Assembly (NCBI RefSeq): GCF_026341775.1
Contig: NZ_JAPEOB010000001.1
Span: 2,294,001 to 2,358,000 of the forward strand
Source of the DNA: Streptomyces sp. NBC_00654
GTDB lineage: Bacteria > Actinomycetota > Actinomycetes > Streptomycetales > Streptomycetaceae
Direction: 5' to 3'
DNA length: 64,000 nt
Notes under the pieces: model-generated
Told to the model about the DNA's origin: nothing
What the model saw: only the letters and a program-made list of their open reading frames with translations
Database searches by the model: none
Shown here: positions 17,056 through 27,195 of the stretch, piece after piece
Layout: each line of letters opens with the position of its first letter
Numbering within the stretch: the stretch's first letter is position 1
Program-made: the position numbers and the translations under genes

Positions 17056-18362
17056 GTCTGACCACGATCCTGTTGACGATCCTGGGGATCGTCATCTTCG
17101 CCGTGGGGCTGTTGTTCTCGATCGCCTGGCACGAGCTGGGCCACCTCTCGACCGCCAAACTCTTCGGCATCAGGGTGCCGCAGTACATGGTCGGCTTCGG
17201 CCCGACCCTCTGGTCGCGCAAGAAGGGCGACACCGAGTACGGCATCAAGGCCATCCCGGCGGGCGGCTACATCCGCATGATCGGCATGTTCCCGCCCGGA
17301 GCGGACGGCCGGATCGAAGCGCGCTCCACCTCGCCCTGGCGCGGCATGATCGAGGACGCCAGATCCGCCGCCTACGAGGAGCTGGAGCCGGGCGACGAGA
17401 CGCGGCTCTTCTACACGCGCAAGCCGTGGAAGCGCGTCATCGTGATGTTCGCCGGACCGTTCATGAACCTGGTCCTGGCCGTCGTGATCTTCATCGGCGT
17501 GGCGATGAGCTTCGGCTTCCAGACCCAGACCACCGAGGTGGCCGGCGTCCAGAAGTGCGTGATCTCGCAGAGCGAGGAGCGCGACACCTGCAAGAAGTCC
17601 GACCCCGTCTCACCGGCCCAGGCCGCCGGACTCCAGAAGGGCGACCGGATCGTCGCCTTCGACGGACAGCGGATCGACGACTGGGCGACGCTCTCCGACC
17701 GCATCCGCGGGACCATCGGCCCCGCCACCCTGACCGTGCAGCGCGACGGCCAGGAAGTGACGCTGCACGCCGTGCTGCGCGAGAACGCCGTGACGAAGAA
17801 GGACTCCAACGGCGAGGTGGTGCCCGACCAGTACATCAAGGCGGGCTACCTCGGCTTCGCCGCGCAGACCGAGATCGTGCCGCTCACCTTCGGCGAGTCC
17901 GTGGTGCGCATGGGCGACATGCTGGAGAACGGCGTCGACTCGATCATCGCCCTGCCCTCCAAGATCCCGGACCTGTGGGACGCGGCGTTCGGCGACGGCC
18001 CGCGCGCCGACGACTCCCCGGTCGGGGTGGTCGGTGCCGCCAGGATCGGCGGCGAGGTGATGACGCTGGACGTTCCGGCGCAGAACCAGATGGCGATGAT
18101 GCTGTTCCTGCTGGCCGGCTTCAACCTCTCACTGTTCCTGTTCAACATGCTCCCGCTGCTCCCGCTCGACGGCGGGCACATCGCGGGGGCGCTCTGGGAG
18201 GCCCTGCGCCGCAATCTGGCCAAGGTCTTCAGGCGTCCCGACCCGGGTCCGTTCGACGTGGCGAGGCTGATGCCGGTCGCCTATGTCGTCGCCGGGATCT
18301 TCATCTGCTTCACCCTGCTCGTCCTGGTCGCCGACATCGTGAACCCGGTCAAGATCTCCTGA
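17052..18362 (+). CDS. Site-2 intramembrane zinc metalloprotease, RseP/RasP type
   Basis: 436 residues. A membrane helix holds the zinc site HELGH (27-31), a PDZ domain lies in the middle (about 190-270), and the second active-site helix carries [12 protein letters not shown], whose Asp (about 373) is the third zinc ligand. The family cleaves anti-sigma factors or signal-peptide remnants within the membrane. The start is the ATG that overlaps the dxr stop codon, so the two are translationally coupled. The dxr, protease, ispG order is conserved across actinobacteria, where the protease is often named rseP; its target here is unknown. Confidence 0.92.
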   Translation: MSLTTILLTILGIVIFAVGLLFSIAWHELGHLSTAKLFGIRVPQYMVGFGPTLWSRKKGDTEYGIKAIPAGGYIRMIGMFPPGADGRIEARSTSPWRGMIEDARSAAYEELEPGDETRLFYTRKPWKRVIVMFAGPFMNLVLAVVIFIGVAMSFGFQTQTTEVAGVQKCVISQSEERDTCKKSDPVSPAQAAGLQKGDRIVAFDGQRIDDWATLSDRIRGTIGPATLTVQRDGQEVTLHAVLRENAVTKKDSNGEVVPDQYIKAGYLGFAAQTEIVPLTFGESVVRMGDMLENGVDSIIALPSKIPDLWDAAFGDGPRADDSPVGVVGAARIGGEVMTLDVPAQNQMAMMLFLLAGFNLSLFLFNMLPLLPLDGGHIAGALWEALRRNLAKVFRRPDPGPFDVARLMPVAYVVAGIFICFTLLVLVADIVNPVKIS

Positions 18363-18575
18363 CCGCCACAGCCGCCCCGGCGGCCCCACAGGTGGACGCC
18401 GGACACACACGTGGTGTCCGGCGGCCCACCACCGGCTCGCTCGGGCGGCGTGATGCGTCCGTCACCGCTCCCGTGCCGTAACCTCGAAAGCCGGAGCCCG
18501 TCGATCCCGGCACCGTGAACCACCCTGAACCACCTTGATCCGCACCTTGATCCACACCTTGGGGATGCTCAGCGC

Positions 18576-19730
18576 ATGACTGCGATTTCTCTCGGAATGC
18601 CGGCCGTTCCGACCAAGCTCGCCGACCGGAGGGCCAGCCGGAAGATCCAGGTCGGCTCGGTCGCGGTCGGCGGGGACGCTCCCGTCTCCGTGCAGTCGAT
18701 GACGACGACGCGTACGTCGGACATCGGGGCCACGCTGCAGCAGATCGCCGAGCTGACGGCGTCGGGCTGTCAGATCGTACGGGTCGCGTGCCCGACCCAG
18801 GACGACGCCGACGCGCTGGCGACCATCGCCGCCAAGTCGCAGATCCCGGTGATCGCGGACATCCACTTCCAGCCCAAGTACGTCTTCGCGGCGATCGACG
18901 CGGGCTGCGCGGCGGTCCGGGTGAACCCGGGCAACATCAAGCAGTTCGACGACAAGGTCAAGGAGATCGCGAAGGCGGCCGGTGACGCCGGTACGCCGAT
19001 CCGGATCGGCGTGAACGCGGGCTCGCTGGACGCGCGGCTGCTGAAGAAGTACGGCAAGGCCACCCCGGAGGCCCTCGTCGAGTCGGCGCTGTGGGAGGCG
19101 TCCCTCTTCGAGGAGCACGGCTTCGGCGACATCAAGATCTCGGTGAAGCACAACGACCCGGTCGTGATGGTGAACGCCTACCGTCAGCTGGCCGCGCGGA
19201 GTGACTACCCGCTGCACCTGGGTGTGACGGAGGCGGGTCCCGCGTTCCAGGGCACGATCAAGTCGGCCGTCGCCTTCGGCGCGCTGCTCTCCGAGGGCAT
19301 CGGCGACACGATCCGGGTGTCCCTGTCGGCACCGCCCGTCGAGGAGGTCAAGGTCGGCCTGCAGATCCTCGAAGCGCTGAACCTCAAGCAGCGTCGGCTG
19401 GAGATCGTCTCGTGCCCCTCGTGCGGCCGGGCGCAGGTGGATGTCTACAAGCTGGCGGACCAGGTCAGCGCGGGCCTCGAAGGCATGGAGGTCCCGCTGC
19501 GGGTCGCCGTGATGGGCTGCGTCGTCAACGGTCCCGGTGAGGCCCGTGAGGCGGACCTCGGTGTCGCCTCCGGCAACGGCAAGGGCCAGATCTTCGTGAA
19601 GGGCGAGGTCATCAAGACCGTGCCGGAGTCGAAGATCGTCGAGACGCTCATCGAAGAGGCGATGAAGATCGCCGAGCAGATGGAGAAGGACGGCATCCCG
19701 TCCGGCGAACCCGAGGTCTCCATCAGCTGA
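18576..19730 (+). CDS. ispG: 4-hydroxy-3-methylbut-2-enyl diphosphate synthase (flavodoxin)
   Basis: 384 residues, normal for bacterial IspG (GcpE). The cluster ligands are present as CPSC (Cys280, Cys283), Cys315 in [11 protein letters not shown], and Glu322 in the same segment. The enzyme uses a [4Fe-4S] cluster to turn 2-C-methyl-erythritol cyclodiphosphate into HMBPP, the penultimate MEP step, next to dxr. A 213-base gap from the protease gene contains no obvious gene, and CACCTTGATC is repeated just upstream. A strong hairpin follows the gene. Confidence 0.96.
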   Translation: MTAISLGMPAVPTKLADRRASRKIQVGSVAVGGDAPVSVQSMTTTRTSDIGATLQQIAELTASGCQIVRVACPTQDDADALATIAAKSQIPVIADIHFQPKYVFAAIDAGCAAVRVNPGNIKQFDDKVKEIAKAAGDAGTPIRIGVNAGSLDARLLKKYGKATPEALVESALWEASLFEEHGFGDIKISVKHNDPVVMVNAYRQLAARSDYPLHLGVTEAGPAFQGTIKSAVAFGALLSEGIGDTIRVSLSAPPVEEVKVGLQILEALNLKQRRLEIVSCPSCGRAQVDVYKLADQVSAGLEGMEVPLRVAVMGCVVNGPGEAREADLGVASGNGKGQIFVKGEVIKTVPESKIVETLIEEAMKIAEQMEKDGIPSGEPEVSIS

Positions 19731-19750
19731 CCCGCCCCCGCCCTTCCCGA

Positions 19751-19787
19751 CCGCGCCCCGCCGGACCCCGTGTCCGGCGGGGCGCGG
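19751..19787 (+). terminator. Perfect 16-bp stem-loop after ispG
   Basis: Arms CCGCGCCCCGCCGGAC (19751-19766) and GTCCGGCGGGGCGCGG (19772-19787) pair completely around a five-base loop, 20 bases after the stop codon. Confidence 0.75.
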
Positions 19788-19907
19788 CCGTGCCGTGCCG
19801 GACCGCCGGGGGTGCCCCGCCAGGCAGCGGACCGGTCCGCGGGCGGCGCCCGACAGCCTTGTTCGGTACAGTGCGGAAATCAGCAGACCGTATGGTGAGG
19901 CCCCCTC

Positions 19908-20753
19908 GTGTTGACGCAGACCACCACCCGGGTCCTCGAACCCAGCGACCTCGGCGCAGCGCTCGCCATCCTGGAGAGCGAGCCCGTGGCCAACGCCTTT
20001 GTGACGTCCCGCGTGCAGGTCGCGGGGCTCGACCCATGGCGGCTCGGCGGGGAGATGTGGGGCTGGTACGCCGACGGCAGGCTGCGCTCGCTCTGCTACT
20101 CCGGCGCCAACCTCGTCCCCATCTGCGCCGGACCCGAAGCGGTCCGGGCCTTCGCCGACCGGGCCCGCAGGGCCGGCCGCCGCTGTTCCTCGATCGTCGG
20201 CCCCGCCGAACCCACCGCCCGGCTGTGGCGCCTGCTGGAACCGAGCTGGGGCCCCGCCCGCGAGGTCCGGGCCAACCAGCCGCTCATGGTCACCGAGAGC
20301 CTGTCCGCCGAGGTGCCGCCCGACCCGCTCGTACGCCGCGTCCGCAAGGACGAGATGGACGTCCTGATGCCGGCCTGCGTGGCGATGTTCACCGAGGAGG
20401 TCGGCGTCTCCCCGCTGGCGGGCGACGGCGGACTCCTCTACCAGGCCCGCGTCGCCGAACTCATCAGCACCGGCCGTTCCTTCGCCCGTATCGAGGACGG
20501 CAAGGTCCTCTTCAAGGCGGAGATCGGCGCCGCCACCTCCCTGGCCTGCCAGATCCAGGGCGTCTGGGTCGCCCCCGAGTTCCGCGGCCGCGGGCTCTCC
20601 GAGACGGGCATGGCGGCCGTCCTGGCCCATGCGCTGGCCGATGTGGCACCGGTCGTCAGCCTGTACGTGAACGACTACAACACCCCCGCGCGCAAGGCGT
20701 ACGCCCGCGTCGGCTTCCGTGAGGTCGGCGCCTTCATGAGCGTGCTGTTCTGA
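19908..20753 (+). CDS. GNAT-family N-acetyltransferase with N-terminal DUF4081 domain
   Basis: 281 residues. The first half is a GNAT-like DUF4081 domain without an obvious cofactor motif. The C-terminal half has a full acetyl-CoA site: VWVAPEFRGRGLSETG (about 225-240) is the R/Q-x-x-G-x-G/A loop, and YVNDYNTPARKAYARVGF is the closing segment. The family acetylates an amino group of a small molecule or protein; the substrate is unknown. The start is GTG at 19908, followed directly by a TTG codon; GGTGAGG lies about ten bases upstream. The location between ispG and proS is common in streptomycetes. Confidence 0.83.
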   Translation: MLTQTTTRVLEPSDLGAALAILESEPVANAFVTSRVQVAGLDPWRLGGEMWGWYADGRLRSLCYSGANLVPICAGPEAVRAFADRARRAGRRCSSIVGPAEPTARLWRLLEPSWGPAREVRANQPLMVTESLSAEVPPDPLVRRVRKDEMDVLMPACVAMFTEEVGVSPLAGDGGLLYQARVAELISTGRSFARIEDGKVLFKAEIGAATSLACQIQGVWVAPEFRGRGLSETGMAAVLAHALADVAPVVSLYVNDYNTPARKAYARVGFREVGAFMSVLF

Positions 20754-20854
20754 CCGTGGCGGAGCGTGCCCGTCCGGCCGGACGCACGCGTGCCGCCGCG
20801 AGCGGCCCGCGGCGGGCTGTTCTGGCCGTGCGGTACGGACAGTAGGGTTCGCGC

Positions 20855-21427
20855 ATGGCAGCAGCAGTTCCCGGGAACGGCCCCCGGACCCCCGGCATCG
20901 TGATCGGCCCGCTCGACCTGGCCGCACGGGTCGACGAAGCCCTGCTCGTCCAGGCCGTCGCCTTCGGACTCAGCCAGGACGAGATCGATGTGCGCCGCCA
21001 CATCGTCCTCAGACACCTCGACCATCCCTTCGCACGGGCGCTGGGCGCCACCACGCCCACCGGGCGGCTCGTCGGGTTCGTCTACGGCCTGCCGAACGAC
21101 CGCGCCCACTGGTGGTCCACCGTCGTCGAGCCCTATCTGCGGGCGACCGGCTCCGACGGCTGGCTGGACGACTCGTTCGTCATCACCGAGCTCCATGTCC
21201 ACCCGGACTACCAGCAGCGCGGCATCGGACGTGCCCTGATCACCACCGTCACGGACGCCGTGGACCACCCCCGCTCGATCCTCTCCGCCATCGACAGGGA
21301 GAGCCCGGCACGCGGCCTGTACCGCGCGCTGGGCTACCAGGACCTGGCCCGGCAGGTGGTCTTCCCGAGCGCCCCGCTGCCGTACGCGGTCATGGGCGCA
21401 CCGCTGCCGCTCCGCCGTTCCGGCTGA
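20855..21427 (+). CDS. GNAT-family N-acetyltransferase
   Basis: 190 residues. ELHVHPDYQQRGIGRALI (about 111-128) is the acetyl-CoA-binding strand and loop, and ARGLYRALGYQ (about 152-162) is the usual C-terminal motif. The N-terminal 50 residues contain an acidic helix of no clear family. No Shine-Dalgarno is seen; TAGGGT at 20843-20848 lies six bases before the ATG, so the message may be leaderless. The gene ends 69 bases before proS. Confidence 0.8.
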   Translation: MAAAVPGNGPRTPGIVIGPLDLAARVDEALLVQAVAFGLSQDEIDVRRHIVLRHLDHPFARALGATTPTGRLVGFVYGLPNDRAHWWSTVVEPYLRATGSDGWLDDSFVITELHVHPDYQQRGIGRALITTVTDAVDHPRSILSAIDRESPARGLYRALGYQDLARQVVFPSAPLPYAVMGAPLPLRRSG

Positions 21428-21496
21428 ATCGATTTCCGCCCGCACGGGCCGCCCGGTTAACCTCGGCCACACCACCCTTGCGAGCAGGAGTTCATC

Positions 21497-23200
21497 ATGG
21501 CCCAGGTCCAGCGCATGTCCCGATTGATGATCAAGACACTGCGCGACGACCCGGCGGACGCCGAGACGCTCAACCACAAGCTGCTCGTCCGGGCCGGATA
21601 CGTACGCCGCACGGCCGCCGGCATCTGGTCCTGGCTGCCGCTCGGCAAGAAGGTCCTGGACAACATCACCCGCGTCGTCCGCGAGGAGATGGACGCCATC
21701 GGCGGCCAGGAGGTCCTGCTTCCCGCGCTGCTGCCCAAGGAGGCGTACGAGGCGAGCGGCCGGTACGAGGAGTACGGCGACCTGCTCTTCAGGCTCAAGG
21801 ACCGCAAGGGCGCCGACTACCTCCTCGGCCCCACGCACGAGGAGATCTTCACCCAGGTCGTCAAGGACATGTGCTCGTCCTACAAGGACCTGCCCGTGAT
21901 CCTCTACCAGATCCAGACCAAGTACCGCGACGAGGCCCGTCCCCGCGCCGGTGTGCTGCGCGGCCGCGAGTTCCAGATGAAGGACTCGTACTCCTTCGAC
22001 ACCACCGACGAGGGCCTGTCGGAGGCGTACCGGCTGCACCGCGGCGCCTACATCCGGATCTTCGAGCGCCTCGGCCTCGACCACCGGATCGTCTCCGCCG
22101 TCTCCGGCGCCATGGGCGGCTCCGCCTCCGAGGAGTTCCTGGCTCCCGCGCCCGCCGGCGAGGACACCTTCGTCGACTGTCCGAACTGCGACTACGCCGC
22201 CAACACCGAGGCCGTGACCTTCCGGGCCACCCCGGTGGACGGCTCCGCGACCGGCCCCGTCGAGGAGCTGGACACCCCCGACACCCCGACCATCGAGACC
22301 CTCGCCGCCCACCTCGGCGTCCCGGCGTCCGCCACCCTGAAGAACCTCCTGGTCAAGGTCGACGGCGAGATCGTGGCCGTGGGCGTGCCCGGCGACCGTG
22401 AGGTCGACCTCGGCAAGCTCGGCGAGCACCTCGCCCCCGCCGTCGTCGAGCTGGTCACCGCCGAGGACTTCGTGGGCCGCCCCGAGCTGGTCCGCGGCTA
22501 CGTCGGCCCGCAGGGCCTGGAGAAGGTCCGCTACATCGCCGACCCCCGTGTCGCCGCCGGCACCGCCTGGATCACGGGTGCCAACAAGGAGGGCAAGCAC
22601 GCGGAGAACGTCGTCGCGGGCCGCGACTTCGAGGTCGACCAGTACCTCGACGTCGTCGTCGTCGAGGCGGGCGACCCCTGCCCCAACTGCGGCGCCGGCC
22701 TCCAGGTGGACCGTGCCATCGAGATCGGCCACATCTTCCAGCTCGGCCGCAAGTACGCCGACATCTTCTCCCTCGACGTCCTCGGCCAGCAGGGCAAGCC
22801 CGTCCGGGTCACGATGGGCTCGTACGGCATCGGCGTCTCCCGCGCCGTGGCCGCACTCGCCGAGCAGACCGCCGACGACAAGGGCCTGTGCTGGCCCCGC
22901 GAGATCGCCCCGGCCGATGTCCACGTGGTCGCGGCGGGCAAGGCGCTCCAGACCGAGCTGGCCCTGGAGGTCTCCGAGAAGCTCGGCGCCGCCGGGGTCC
23001 GGGTCCTGGTCGACGACCGCGCGGGTATCTCGCCCGGCGTGAAGTTCACCGACTCCGAGCTCATCGGCGTACCGACGATCCTGGTCGCGGGACGCCGCTC
23101 CGCCGAGGGCGTCGTCGAGCTGAAGGACCGGCGCACCGGCGAGCGCGAGGAGCTCACCGTCGACGAGGCCATCGCGCGCATCACCGCCGACCTGGGCTGA
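21497..23200 (+). CDS. proS: Prolyl-tRNA synthetase
   Basis: 567 residues, the bacterial length that includes the editing insertion between class II motifs 2 and 3 (about 225-395, [11 protein letters not shown] segment). Motif 2 lies around [21 protein letters not shown], motif 3 around [14 protein letters not shown], and an anticodon-binding domain ends the chain. It charges tRNA-Pro with proline and clears mischarged alanine. GCAGGAG 10 bases before the ATG is a good ribosome site. A strong hairpin follows the gene. Confidence 0.97.
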   Translation: MAQVQRMSRLMIKTLRDDPADAETLNHKLLVRAGYVRRTAAGIWSWLPLGKKVLDNITRVVREEMDAIGGQEVLLPALLPKEAYEASGRYEEYGDLLFRLKDRKGADYLLGPTHEEIFTQVVKDMCSSYKDLPVILYQIQTKYRDEARPRAGVLRGREFQMKDSYSFDTTDEGLSEAYRLHRGAYIRIFERLGLDHRIVSAVSGAMGGSASEEFLAPAPAGEDTFVDCPNCDYAANTEAVTFRATPVDGSATGPVEELDTPDTPTIETLAAHLGVPASATLKNLLVKVDGEIVAVGVPGDREVDLGKLGEHLAPAVVELVTAEDFVGRPELVRGYVGPQGLEKVRYIADPRVAAGTAWITGANKEGKHAENVVAGRDFEVDQYLDVVVVEAGDPCPNCGAGLQVDRAIEIGHIFQLGRKYADIFSLDVLGQQGKPVRVTMGSYGIGVSRAVAALAEQTADDKGLCWPREIAPADVHVVAAGKALQTELALEVSEKLGAAGVRVLVDDRAGISPGVKFTDSELIGVPTILVAGRRSAEGVVELKDRRTGEREELTVDEAIARITADLG

Positions 23201-23219
23201 TCCGTCCGCACCTACGACG

Positions 23220-23254
23220 AGGCCCCCGCGCACCGGCAGGTGCTGCGGGGGCCT
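23220..23254 (+). terminator. Stem-loop terminator after proS
   Basis: AGGCCCCCGC (23220-23229) pairs with GCGGGGGCCT (23245-23254), extended inside by GCACC/GGTGC. It lies 20 bases after the proS stop. Confidence 0.8.
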
Positions 23255-23303
23255 TCTCGCGTCGGCGGGTGCGCGGGGTGTCCGGGATGTCCTGTCGCGG
23301 CGC

Positions 23304-23363
23304 CCGCCGGGGATCAGCGCCACCCGCCGGGGATCAGCGCCACCCGCCGGGGATCACGGGCGC
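23304..23363. repeat. Three tandem copies of a 20-bp unit between convergent genes
   Basis: CCGCCGGGGATCAGCGCCAC occurs at 23304 and 23324, with a third copy at 23344 that diverges in its last bases. It ends four bases before the stop of the kinase-fold gene on the minus strand. Confidence 0.85.
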
Positions 23364-23367
23364 GCCC

Positions 23368-24294
23368 TCACAGCCAGCCCGCGAACTCCAGCGTCAGCTC
23401 ACCCGTCTGCCGCCGCCCCTCGGCCAGCGCCCGGATACCCGACTCCACCGCCCGGAACAACGTCCAGCCGTGCAGCCGCTCCTGTGCCACATCCAGCGAC
23501 TCCGCGAGCTTCTTGACCCGCCGGCGTGCCGTCACGGGGCCGCCGGGCGAGGCGATCAGGTCCTCCACCCGGTCACGGACCAGCCGCGCCAGGTCGTAGG
23601 CCCGCTCACCCACGAGCGGTTCGGGACCCACCGTCAGCCAGGGCGCGCGCTCACCGGAGAGCACCTTGCTCTGGCGGAAGTTACCGTGCAGCAGCAGGAG
23701 TTCGGGGGAGTGGGCGACCAGCTCCGCGCGGGCGGCCAGCGCCGCGGAGACGAGCGAGGCCAGTACCGGGTCCGCCTCGGCGGCGTCGCGCATCGGCCCG
23801 GCCTGACGTGCGGTCCGCTCGGTGACCGTCTCGAAAGGATGCCCGGCGGGCGGTTCGACCCACAGCCGCCGCACCGTGCCCGCCGCCTCCAACAGGGCCT
23901 TCGCCTCCGGCAGCGAACGCAGCGACACCTCGTGGTGCAGCCGCTCCAGCAGCAGCCCGCCGGCCGGGTCCGCCCCGGCGCCCGGAAGGTCCAGGAGCCG
24001 TACCGCGCCCCAGCCGTCCCAGTGCGCCAGCGCCGCCCGCTCCTGTGCGGGCCCGGCGCAGGGCGGGGCGATCTTCAGCGCGGCCGGGGTTCCGTCGGGC
24101 CGCTGCACCAGCAGGACCAGACTGCTGCGCCCGCCGGGGGCGACCACCCGTTCGACGGACAGATCCCGCCCGTCGCCGGTCAGTGCCTCCGCGGTGAGTG
24201 CGGGGAGCCGCTGCCCGAGCCAGTCGGCGGCGGCGGCTTCGCCGTACGTCTCGCCGAGCGCTCGCACCAGACGCTGCGGCGGTTCGAAACCCAT
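23368..24294 (-). CDS. Aminoglycoside/hydroxyurea phosphotransferase-fold protein, predicted pseudokinase
   Basis: 308 residues of the APH(6)/hydroxyurea-resistance kinase fold: an N-lobe with an ALKIAPP Lys strand, a helical C-lobe and the family's GPEPLVGERAYDLARLV segment. The catalytic loop that should read HGD-x4-N reads HGNFRQSK (203-210), so the base Asp is Asn205 and the metal Asn is Lys210. The metal-binding Asp of the usual DPKP is Gly223 (VGPEP). With all three residues changed, phosphotransfer is unlikely. The gene is intact and well coded, so it is probably a conserved protein with a binding or regulatory role. It forms a minus-strand group with the ferritin-like and lipoprotein genes upstream. 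Confidence 0.78.
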   Translation of the reverse strand: MGFEPPQRLVRALGETYGEAAAADWLGQRLPALTAEALTGDGRDLSVERVVAPGGRSSLVLLVQRPDGTPAALKIAPPCAGPAQERAALAHWDGWGAVRLLDLPGAGADPAGGLLLERLHHEVSLRSLPEAKALLEAAGTVRRLWVEPPAGHPFETVTERTARQAGPMRDAAEADPVLASLVSAALAARAELVAHSPELLLLHGNFRQSKVLSGERAPWLTVGPEPLVGERAYDLARLVRDRVEDLIASPGGPVTARRRVKKLAESLDVAQERLHGWTLFRAVESGIRALAEGRRQTGELTLEFAGWL

Positions 24295-24324
24295 ACGCCT
24301 TTTGTTCCCTTTCAGAGCCTTCTG

Positions 24325-24834
24325 TCAGTGCGTCCCGTCCGCCCCGGCGGCCTCCACGGGCGCCGTCGCCACGGGTTCGCGGCCGGCGGCCCGCTCGGCA
24401 AGCCCAGGAAAGGCTACGCCGCTGCCCCGCCAGCGCACCGCACGCACGGCGGCCTCGCGCAGGGCTCCCGCCGCCTCCCGGCGCAGCTCCCCCTCGGCGG
24501 CGCGCACGAGATCGGAGTAGACGCCGGCGACCCGGTCCTCCAGCACCGCGGCGAGCCGCACCGCGGCCGCCGGGTCGGTCACCGCGAACGGCAGAGCGTA
24601 CGCGGCGGCGGCCGCGACCGGCGCACCGCCCAGGTCACGCACGGTGCGCACCAGCGCGTCCCGGCGGGCCCGGTGGCCGTCGTACGCCGCGGTGGCCTCG
24701 TCGCGGCGCTCGCGGGCGACCCGGCCGCCCACCACCCCGTAGCCGTAGACCGCGGCGTGCTCGGCGGCCAGCGCCGCCAGTGCGGCGGTCAGGGCGGGGA
24801 CGGGCCCGTCCGGCTTCCCGGCCTGCGTGCTCAT
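24325..24834 (-). CDS. Ferritin-like (DUF4439) domain protein
   Basis: 169 residues, almost all helical and Ala-rich, with EHAAVYGYG (about 25-33), RRDEATAAYDGHRARRD, and ALPF-VTDPAAA segments typical of the DUF4439 ferritin-like four-helix bundle. Whether it binds iron is not clear: only a few Glu/His pairs are visible. Its ATG at 24834 overlaps the stop of the upstream lipoprotein gene (ATGA) and has AAGGAG seven bases upstream, so the two are translated together. No export signal is seen, so it should be cytoplasmic. Confidence 0.72.
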   Translation of the reverse strand: MSTQAGKPDGPVPALTAALAALAAEHAAVYGYGVVGGRVARERRDEATAAYDGHRARRDALVRTVRDLGGAPVAAAAAYALPFAVTDPAAAVRLAAVLEDRVAGVYSDLVRAAEGELRREAAGALREAAVRAVRWRGSGVAFPGLAERAAGREPVATAPVEAAGADGTH

Positions 24835-25355
24835 GACGTCTCCTTGGCCAGTTCGGTCAGCAGGTACGCGTGCGCCGCGGACGCCGCCGCGATGGATGCC
24901 AGCAGCCGGGCCAGCTCCGGTCCGGCCGTCAGCAGGGCCTTGGCGTGGGCGTCGGCGGCCCGCCGTTCCGCCGCGGCCAGCTCCTTCACCGCGGTCCTCG
25001 CGTCGGCCACCGGGGGCATCCTGACGAAGGAGAGCGACTGCTTCTTCCCGGCGCCCGCCGAGAGGGCCTTCAGATGTTCCTCCGTCGCCGCCCGCAGGGG
25101 AGCGAGCCCCGCCGCGGTCGCCGGATGGGCCTCTCCGACCGCTTCGTACCGGGCGAGCAGCCCGGCACCGGTCCGCGCGGCAGCGGCCCGCAGCGTCCGG
25201 TCGGCCCGGACCGCGGCGGCCTGTGCGCCGGTGTGCGCGGTGCCCCCGCGGCCCCCGGTCCCGCCGTCGCCACCGCAGCCGGCCAGCACAGCGCCCATCG
25301 CCAGAGCGCCCGTCGCCGTGAGCGCCCCCCTGCGCGTCGTCCCCGTGCGCCGCAC
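24831..25355 (-). CDS. Lipoprotein, helical, linked to the ferritin-like protein
   Basis: 174 residues from a GTG at 25355 that has GAAGGAGA five bases upstream. The N-terminus has basic residues with twin Arg (RRTGTTRRG), a hydrophobic stretch and the lipobox LAGC, followed by a Gly-rich tether. This marks it as a membrane-attached lipoprotein on the outer face, possibly exported by the Tat route. The mature part is Ala-rich and helical (four predicted helices) and resembles a second ferritin-like bundle, but no metal ligands can be assigned. It is divergent from rimP; the 177-base gap holds both promoters. Confidence 0.74.
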   Translation of the reverse strand: MRRTGTTRRGALTATGALAMGAVLAGCGGDGGTGGRGGTAHTGAQAAAVRADRTLRAAAARTGAGLLARYEAVGEAHPATAAGLAPLRAATEEHLKALSAGAGKKQSLSFVRMPPVADARTAVKELAAAERRAADAHAKALLTAGPELARLLASIAAASAAHAYLLTELAKETS

Positions 25356-25532
25356 TTTTCTCCTTCGAGTCTGGACCGGTCCTGACCGGATCTGTCCTGA
25401 AGTGATCACCGCAGGCGAGCGTACCTGCGGGAGCGGGGGCAGGCGGACGGCAACACCCCTCGGGACCGGATACCCTTTGACCTGACGCACGACGATCCCC
25501 ACAACAGCACACGCGGCCGAGGAGTCACCCGG

Positions 25533-26039
25533 ATGAGCACCACCCAGAGCGAGAGGCTGCGCGGACTGCTGGAACCGCTCGCCGCCGCGAAGCAGCTGGA
25601 TCTCGAGGAGATCGAGCTTTCCCGGGCAGGCCGGCGTCGTGTGCTGCGGATCATCGTGGATTCCGAAGAGGGCGTGGAGCTCGACACCTGTGCCGAGCTG
25701 AGCCGCGAGATCTCCGAGAAGCTCGATGAGACCGACGTGATGGGCGAGGACGAGTACGTCCTGGAAGTGAGCTCGCCGGGCGCCGACCGCCCGCTGACCG
25801 AGCACCGCCACTACGTACGCGCCACCGGCAGGCTCGCCAGGTTCCGGCTGACCGCGGGCCCGGACCAGGACGAGCTGGTCGCGCGCATCCTGGCCGTCGA
25901 CGAGGAGGGGCTCGACCTCGAAGTGCCGGGCGTCAAGGGCCGGAAGCCCACGTCCCGCCGGGTCGCCTTCGCCGACATCGCCAAGGCGCGCGTGGAGATC
26001 GAATTCAACCGCAAGGACAAGAAGGAAGAGGAGGCGTAG
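25533..26039 (+). CDS. rimP: Ribosome maturation factor RimP
   Basis: 168 residues, normal length. The N-terminal alpha/beta domain contains [21 protein letters not shown] and [14 protein letters not shown], which are RimP signatures, and an SH3-like domain follows. It acts in assembly of the small ribosomal subunit. It is the first gene of the rimP-nusA-ylxR-infB group and ends two bases before nusA. A GAGGAG-like site precedes the ATG at 25533. Confidence 0.95.
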   Translation: MSTTQSERLRGLLEPLAAAKQLDLEEIELSRAGRRRVLRIIVDSEEGVELDTCAELSREISEKLDETDVMGEDEYVLEVSSPGADRPLTEHRHYVRATGRLARFRLTAGPDQDELVARILAVDEEGLDLEVPGVKGRKPTSRRVAFADIAKARVEIEFNRKDKKEEEA

Positions 26040-26041
26040 CC

Positions 26042-27082
26042 GTGGACATCGATGTGAAGCTTCTGAAGGGCTTGGCGCAGAGCAAGGAGATCCCCTTCGA
26101 GGTGCTCGTCGGAGCGATCGAATCGGCCCTCCTCATCGCGTACCACCACACCCCGCACAGCCACCGCCGCGCACGGGTGAAGCTGGACGAGTCCGGCCAT
26201 GTCACGGTATGGGCGAAGGAGGACCCGGCCGATCTCGAAGAGGGCCAGGAGCCCAAGGAGTTCGACGACACCCCGTCCGACTTCGGCCGCATCGCCGCGT
26301 CCACCGCCAAGCAGGTCATCATGCAGCGGCTGCGTGACGCGGAGGACGACAAGACCTTCGGCGAGTACGCGGGCCACGAGGGCGATGTCGTCACCGGCGT
26401 CGTCCAGCAGGGCAAGGACCCGAAGAACGTCCTGGTCGACATCGGCAAGCTGGAGGCGATCCTGCCGGTCCAGGAGCAGGTGCCCGGCGAGGAGTACACC
26501 CACGGCCTGCGCCTGCGCACCTACGTCGTGCGCGTCGCCAAGGGTGTGCGCGGTCCGTCCGTGACGCTCTCGCGCACCCACCCCAACCTCGTGAAGAAGC
26601 TCTTCGCGCTGGAGGTCCCGGAGATCGCCGACGGTTCCGTCGAGATCTGCGCGATCGCCCGCGAGGCCGGTCACCGCACCAAGATCGCGGTCCGTTCGAC
26701 CCGTTCCGGCCTCAACCCCAAGGGCGCCTGCATCGGCCCGATGGGCGGCCGTGTGCGCAATGTCATGGCCGAGCTGCACGGCGAGAAGATCGACATCGTG
26801 GACTGGTCGGACGACCCGGCCGAGATGGTCGCCAACGCCCTGTCGCCCGCCCGGGTGAGCGAGGTGGAGGTCGTGGACCTCGGCGCCCGGTCCGCACGGG
26901 TCACCGTCCCGGACTACCAGCTGTCGCTGGCGATCGGCAAGGAGGGGCAGAACGCCCGCCTCGCCGCCCGTCTCACCGGCTGGCGCATCGACATCCGGCC
27001 GGACACCGAGACCGACGCCGAGCGCGACATCGCGGACCGCGAGCGGGCCGAGCGGGCCCGGGAGCGCTCGGAAAGGCGTTGA
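26042..27082 (+). CDS. nusA: Transcription termination/antitermination factor NusA
   Basis: 346 residues, the short actinobacterial form without the C-terminal acidic repeats of enterobacteria. It has the RNA-polymerase-binding N-domain (1-125), an S1 domain (about 130-200) and two KH domains. [22 protein letters not shown] is in KH1, and [20 protein letters not shown] in KH2. The start is GTG, two bases after the rimP stop. It binds RNA polymerase and nascent RNA to control pausing, termination and rRNA antitermination. Confidence 0.96.
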   Translation: MDIDVKLLKGLAQSKEIPFEVLVGAIESALLIAYHHTPHSHRRARVKLDESGHVTVWAKEDPADLEEGQEPKEFDDTPSDFGRIAASTAKQVIMQRLRDAEDDKTFGEYAGHEGDVVTGVVQQGKDPKNVLVDIGKLEAILPVQEQVPGEEYTHGLRLRTYVVRVAKGVRGPSVTLSRTHPNLVKKLFALEVPEIADGSVEICAIAREAGHRTKIAVRSTRSGLNPKGACIGPMGGRVRNVMAELHGEKIDIVDWSDDPAEMVANALSPARVSEVEVVDLGARSARVTVPDYQLSLAIGKEGQNARLAARLTGWRIDIRPDTETDAERDIADRERAERARERSERR

Positions 27083-27176
27083 CCCGGAGCCGCTCCAAGG
27101 AATAGATCTGGGTGGCAAGCCGCCGAGATCACGACAACATCCGTTCGATTTTTGCCCCAAAGGGGTGAGGTCGGTA

Positions 27177-27195
27177 CGGGGAGGTAGACTTAACC
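27177..27195 (+). promoter_or_regulatory. Possible internal promoter -10 box just before ylxR
   Basis: TAGACT (27185-27190) is a close match to the vegetative -10 hexamer and ends five bases before the GTG of ylxR. GGGGAGG at 27179-27184 could instead serve as a distant ribosome site. A hairpin CCCC-AAA-GGGG (27155-27165) lies just upstream. Confidence 0.35.

Noticed and set aside
18462..23323. Long minus-strand frames opposite ispG, the GNAT genes and proS
   Set aside because: They are shadows of conserved plus-strand genes.
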